DNA of 34,822 bases from Alphaproteobacteria bacterium (lineage in GTDB: Bacteria > Pseudomonadota > Alphaproteobacteria > Rs-D84). Each line of letters begins with the position of its first letter. The stretch's first letter is position 1. The stretch lies in NCBI GenBank assembly GCA_016285415.1, contig JAEEQU010000001.1, positions 1-34,822 of the forward strand, in the 5' to 3' direction. The translations under genes were made by a program, and so were the position numbers. The notes under the pieces were generated by a model. The model worked only from the letters and a program-made list of their open reading frames with translations, searched no databases and was not told the origin of the DNA. This document shows, piece after piece, positions 32,801 to 34,822 of this stretch.

Positions 32801-33630
32801 CATACAAAGTTTTACAAACCGGCTATCACGGCTTACAAAGAATACAAAAAGGAGTAAACAAAATGAAAACAGACCACATCAACAATCAAACAGAACGCGA
32901 GCTTGCGCGTCTTGAAGGCGAAAGACAAAAATCCAAAACTTTGGCCGAATTAACTAGGGAACGTTTAGAAGCCTACAAAGACATGGATATTGAAAGCATC
33001 CATGAATCAACATTACGTGAATCCGCCGCATTGGCCGCACTAAACGAAAGTTTGAAAAAACGTTTGGGCGAAAGAAGCTTAAAATTATATGCGGCCTTGA
33101 AAGAAGCTGAAACCCGACAAGATGCAAAAGCAGCTGCAACAATGGCTGCAAGTATACTGGACTACCAGATATTAAAAGCCAAATTAGACGCAATTAAAGA
33201 CATGGGTGATGAAGCAACAGTAAAAGCACTACTTAAGTTAAAAAGAGACATTGAGAAATACGAACAACAATCAGAAATTGATTTAGACGTTGCACGTCAA
33301 AAAGGCCAAAACAAAGTCCAAAGTATCAAAGATGATGGTCGCATTGACCACGCCAGACATGGTGGCTGGTTAAAAAATCTGGCTCAACGAATCAAGGGAA
33401 TTGCTGATAAAACACAAGCCGAGGTCGAAGAAAGGGAGATTGAGACTCACCTTGCAGAACAACGTATGGAACGGGTCAAGACAGAATCTGCAATAGACAT
33501 ACTAAAAGCCGCAACAGAACAAATTGAAAAATTGATGGCAATCCATGAATTTACAGATCAACAAAAACAAGAACTTGCGGCATTGATTCTGCAAGAAGCA
33601 AAAGACAAAATCAAAGGACAAGGAAAATAA
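29809..33630 (+). CDS. Giant membrane and coiled-coil protein of unknown function
   Basis: A 1273-residue protein with no recognised family. Residues 1-510 are charged and helical, with no signal peptide. About 518-672 is a Gly/Ala-rich membrane block with three or four candidate spans (522-558, 590-610, 614-632, 645-670) of glycine-zipper character. About 675-905 is a soluble domain rich in Trp, His, Asn and Tyr. About 912-983 is a Gly/Thr-rich linker of near-repeats (PTDTGTGGGTG, PTDTGTGNGT). About 985-1273 is basic, then a long coiled coil. I chose the start at 29809 for its AAAGGAAAGGAAA; an ATG 14 codons earlier lacks good spacing. The layout recalls phage tape-measure or pore-forming effector proteins, but no such neighbours exist. 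A full ribosome binding site inside the gene starts the last 255 residues (see 32846-32865). A strong terminator follows. Confidence 0.75.
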   Translation: MSKIYTEAELQHFLDLYADDLTRIDAIATATEFLNDFVKEEADIEESAYKESDIFDKIIKTFCGTPLPDGGIKLNELGAQALARYESIINRAATIANKSDPNDIYQFTSDQNQIMFNLVTLSVYRDMKLVDPSVDANKMTPGQVADLIDSVNLTDDQRKEYSNRFIDLILKTPDLFEKTPPKILTDAYIFVREQLMANRTDKDLENRFKILAQRIDFLITGFAQKINYFYSDPSNIADVWEGYNKMCTVRRADLRITKHDNDAEKKYKADVDKAAQETVERLREIVAMYEYMWNLKDLKPEDAEKLQKRWQELSDALRGVELTDDILATLAQYKFLDEKGDPLPQFLDKDGKPQLEFKPGYKLNPDGRLYRVISLAKTDVTMQNVGDLATAVKDMNLSEALSDRVPWKVAEISLVDRAVQGIEANPHRMLEQDEVDALWQEIEKDGGSITDAGYQAALDAQVNQAGGFAGLMAQHVGRDKPVVMRPFESVQDIDKLAKTRTEKIGAGERRQKIGFFKRMLKNFGAAAVFSAGLTFIGKATGIAWAGAAVGTTLGIGNMVYQGFKWRREQKKLGKPKEQYGLKAYFSDKRNWGPAIASGLGVAAVISMATGNPELAAGFGIGAMAVGGGSGAAMTYKDALAAGYTRGQALAGALGVMGATVAGGFAGRAAMNGLVNYVNTNTDSTLFRTEHQIVTTHETTQNQYPDGWIEGNEHTLSQWESPQMLEAHINGLMDAGLSHDDAVRYLLAWHDVTDHNLGGGYFDSIGMNYSDVAALRGSINGTMINLTPESMSAFNHFNDYISGTNTVRYPAGLFQPYHTPISHVLPPNATWDANGMLVPGNDVYSTWVNWGGDGVQHIPVITTDVSSVFTPNELMFPAGIGTLGIYEPRVIPADYLLRMRERTGTTADHIAQLANGGNGGNTGDMGNTGNTGGAGNTGTGGGTPTLPTGTGTGGGTGPNPTDTGTGGGTGSTPTDTGTGNGTDPQPKKRGFFGKLKDATYKVLQTGYHGLQRIQKGVNKMKTDHINNQTERELARLEGERQKSKTLAELTRERLEAYKDMDIESIHESTLRESAALAALNESLKKRLGERSLKLYAALKEAETRQDAKAAATMAASILDYQILKAKLDAIKDMGDEATVKALLKLKRDIEKYEQQSEIDLDVARQKGQNKVQSIKDDGRIDHARHGGWLKNLAQRIKGIADKTQAEVEEREIETHLAEQRMERVKTESAIDILKAATEQIEKLMAIHEFTDQQKQELAALILQEAKDKIKGQGK
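32550..32757 (+). repeat. Gly/Thr-coding low-complexity repeat
   Basis: About 70 codons of imperfect repeats (GGNGGNTG, then GTGGGT and PTDTGTG units) in the giant gene, with repeated accGgtggcgg-type DNA. It separates the membrane half from the coiled-coil half and is prone to length change. Confidence 0.75.
32846..32865 (+). promoter_or_regulatory. Internal ribosome binding site and in-frame ATG
   Basis: AAAAAGGAG (32846-32854) lies 8 bases before an in-frame ATG at 32863-32865, as good as any genuine start in the window. Translation from it would give a separate 255-residue coiled-coil protein (MKTDHINNQTERELARLEGE onward) ending at 33630. Confidence 0.6.
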
Positions 33631-33643
33631 ATATAACCCAACA

Positions 33644-33677
33644 AAAAACAAGACCCAAATAAATGGGTCTTGTTTTT
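33644..33677 (+). terminator. Terminator of the giant gene
   Basis: Stem CAAGACCCA / TGGGTCTTG with a 6-base loop, extended by flanking A/T to 14 bp and ending in TTTTT. Confidence 0.9.
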
Positions 33678-33696
33678 AACAAAATCACCAAAAACA

Positions 33697-33717
33697 AAAT
33701 CGGGACATGCCCGATTT
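33697..33717 (-). terminator. Terminator of tRNA-Met
   Basis: Minus strand: AAATCGGG / CCCGATTT with a 5-base loop, then TTGTTTTTGG. It begins 6 bases after the tRNA CCA end. Confidence 0.75.
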
Positions 33718-33723
33718 AATTTT

Positions 33724-33798
33724 TGGTAGCGGCGAAGGGATTCGGACCCCTGACCAAAGGATTATGATTCCTCTGCTCTACCACTGAGCTACGCCGCC
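33724..33798 (-). tRNA. tRNA-Met (CAT), elongator type
   Basis: A 75-base tRNA with encoded CCA. Acceptor GGCGGCG/CGCCGCT region, D stem GCTC/GAGC, anticodon stem GAGGA/TCCTT with loop ATCATAA (anticodon CAT), T arm AGGGG-TCCGAAT-CCCTT. It resembles alphaproteobacterial elongator tRNA-Met: pairing at 1-72 excludes an initiator, and the body does not suggest tRNA-Ile2. Confidence 0.9.
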
Positions 33799-33817
33799 AT
33801 ATCAAAATGACCGCATC

Positions 33818-33845
33818 ATTATAACAAACATTTTTCCAATTGCAA
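33818..33845 (-). promoter_or_regulatory. Promoter of tRNA-Met
   Basis: TTGCAA (33840-33845), 16-base spacer, TATAAT (33818-33823). Confidence 0.65.
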
Positions 33846-33917
33846 GAATTTCCATAAAATATATTGCCACTATGAATTTCTTCCGCTTTTTAAGATTTCT
33901 GAATTTATGTAACTTGG

Positions 33918-33946
33918 TTGTAAATTTTAATAAAATAGTGTATAAT
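33918..33946 (+). promoter_or_regulatory. Leaderless-type promoter of the PagL-like gene
   Basis: TTGTAA (33918-33923), 17-base spacer, TATAAT (33941-33946), then only 9 bases to the ATG at 33956, with no Shine-Dalgarno sequence. Confidence 0.6.
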
Positions 33947-33955
33947 ACCTATCTA

Positions 33956-34519
33956 ATGAAAAAATTTATTACTATTTTCTTATTATGTATAATTTCGATG
34001 CCCGCGGTCGCATCAAATGGGACGAACCCACTTATGCGGCATCATAAGAACCAATTGTCTTTTTACTTTGGTCAGGGTGTAAACAGCGGTTTTATTGTTC
34101 CACCGCCGACCCAATTTGTTCCATTTTATCTATTAAATCTGCAGTATTCACAATCTGCGACTTTCTTTGGCCTGCCGGCACGACAAACCATAGAATTGGG
34201 GCAAACGATTGGTTTCGCCGATAAATACGGGTGGCATTGGCGCGATTATACTATTCCGATGATACTTATATCTGGGGATGTTTTATTGGCCGATTTTAAC
34301 AAGTTTTATTTTACCGCTGGTGGTGGCGCCGGTCTTCAGGCCCAACAAAACGAACGTCTTGGTGCAAAATTATTATTCCAATTTAAACTGACGGCTGGTT
34401 GGCACATAAATAATAAATGGGGTATGGAATTTGCCATTAAGCATTTTTCAAACGCAAACACCGCACCCGAAAATTATTCTTATGCATTTTACGGACTTGG
34501 GGTAACATACAATTTTTAA
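33956..34519 (+). CDS. PagL-like lipid A deacylase (outer-membrane beta-barrel)
   Basis: A 187-residue exported protein. Residues 1-20 are a signal peptide (cleavage after AVA). The rest alternates amphipathic strands of an eight-stranded barrel and ends in Phe (GLGVTYNF). Near the C-terminus H163-F-S165-N-A matches the catalytic His-Ser pair of PagL, with Glu at 172 as possible acid. PagL removes the 3-position acyl chain of lipid A in the outer membrane. The ATG at 33956 is chosen over an upstream in-frame ATG because the signal peptide begins there and the promoter lies in between. Confidence 0.75.
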   Translation: MKKFITIFLLCIISMPAVASNGTNPLMRHHKNQLSFYFGQGVNSGFIVPPPTQFVPFYLLNLQYSQSATFFGLPARQTIELGQTIGFADKYGWHWRDYTIPMILISGDVLLADFNKFYFTAGGGAGLQAQQNERLGAKLLFQFKLTAGWHINNKWGMEFAIKHFSNANTAPENYSYAFYGLGVTYNF

Positions 34520-34520
34520 T

Positions 34521-34822
34521 TTACCAATCAATTGGCTTTTGACCATTTGCAACCAAGTATTCATTTGCCTTGCTAAAATGATGACACCCAAAGAATCCCC
34601 TGTATGCAGACAGTGGCGATGGATGTACACTTTTTAAAATCAGGTTTTTATTTGCATCAACAAATTCGGCTTTCTTTTGCGCATATGAACCCCAAAGCAT
34701 ATAAACAACACCACTTTTTTGCGTGGCAATTGCACGAATTACCGCATCGGTAAATTGTTCCCAACCGCGTCCCGCATGCGATGCAGCCAAATGCGCCGCA
34801 ACCGTTAATGTAGAATTTAATA
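34521..34822 (-). CDS. ung: Uracil-DNA glycosylase, C-terminal part
   Basis: The gene enters from the right edge. The visible 99 residues begin LNSTLTVAAHLAASHAGRGW and contain the leucine-loop HPSPLSAYRGFFGC, both hallmarks of family 1 Ung. His in HPSP is the catalytic base stabiliser. VYMLWGSYAQKK is the usual strand before it. The N-terminal part with the catalytic Asp lies beyond the window. The stop is one base from the PagL-like stop (convergent). Confidence 0.9.
   Translation of the reverse strand, partial: LNSTLTVAAHLAASHAGRGWEQFTDAVIRAIATQKSGVVYMLWGSYAQKKAEFVDANKNLILKSVHPSPLSAYRGFFGCHHFSKANEYLVANGQKPIDW

Noticed and set aside
31197..33193. Several long antisense frames under the giant gene (Pro/Val-rich and Cys/His-rich)
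   Set aside because: They mirror the Gly/Thr and Ala-rich codons of the sense gene and lack ribosome binding sites.
1..34822. Prophage, insertion sequence or integrative element
   Set aside because: No integrase, transposase, terminal inverted repeats or structural phage genes were found; the giant protein alone is not enough to call a tape-measure protein.

Overview
The window reads as a contiguous piece of a compact, AT-rich Gram-negative genome, most likely an alphaproteobacterium. The pointers are an alphaproteobacterial-style helix-turn-helix regulator (1944-2171), an elongator tRNA-Met and AspRS of alphaproteobacterial type, the LolC/E-LolD lipoprotein exporter, FtsQ/FtsA, an AsmA-like protein, a YadA-anchored autotransporter and a PagL-like outer-membrane protein. 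The genus cannot be fixed from the sequence; a host-associated, reduced-genome lineage is an inference. I see no CRISPR array, insertion sequence, integrase or phage module.

Layout. 0-9.2 kb is accessory: a partial peptidase-E-like gene, a nucleoside deaminase, a LysR regulator, a small HTH protein, a radical SAM enzyme, an alpha/beta hydrolase, two unrecognised proteins, an NlpC/P60-like protein, an MFS transporter, then a two-gene operon of a stand-alone FtsK-gamma-like winged helix and an APH-type kinase. 15.7-9.2 kb (minus strand) is one tightly packed run of nine genes: a small protein, a secretin-like lipoprotein, LolC/E, an unknown protein, LolD, two exported or membrane-anchored Cys-containing proteins, a small membrane protein and a NADAR-domain protein. 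15.7-18.7 kb (plus) carries a lipoprotein, ftsQ, and an ftsA gene fused in frame to a complete ribulose-phosphate 3-epimerase. 18.7-21.1 kb (minus) is uvrB-tsaE. An AsmA-like gene (plus) and aspS (minus) converge on a shared terminator. The aspS leader carries a sequence and structure matching a T-box riboswitch antiterminator. 25.7-29.6 kb holds DUF805, tRNA-Thr, a Pal-like lipoprotein, a short YadA-type autotransporter with a co-transcribed membrane protein, an AlkD-like glycosylase and a flavodoxin. 29.8-33.6 kb is one giant gene for a 1273-residue membrane and coiled-coil protein with a strong internal ribosome binding site. The end has tRNA-Met, a PagL-like gene and the 3' part of ung.

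The most notable points are the FtsA-epimerase fusion, the aspS T-box candidate, a set of promoters whose -10 box lies only 7-9 bases before the start codon (leaderless mRNAs for ftsQ, uvrB, lysR, a lipoprotein gene and the pagL-like gene), and the nested start inside the giant gene. Starts were moved from the longest frame wherever a ribosome binding site or family length argued for it. All functional names rest on motif recognition by eye; no database search was run.
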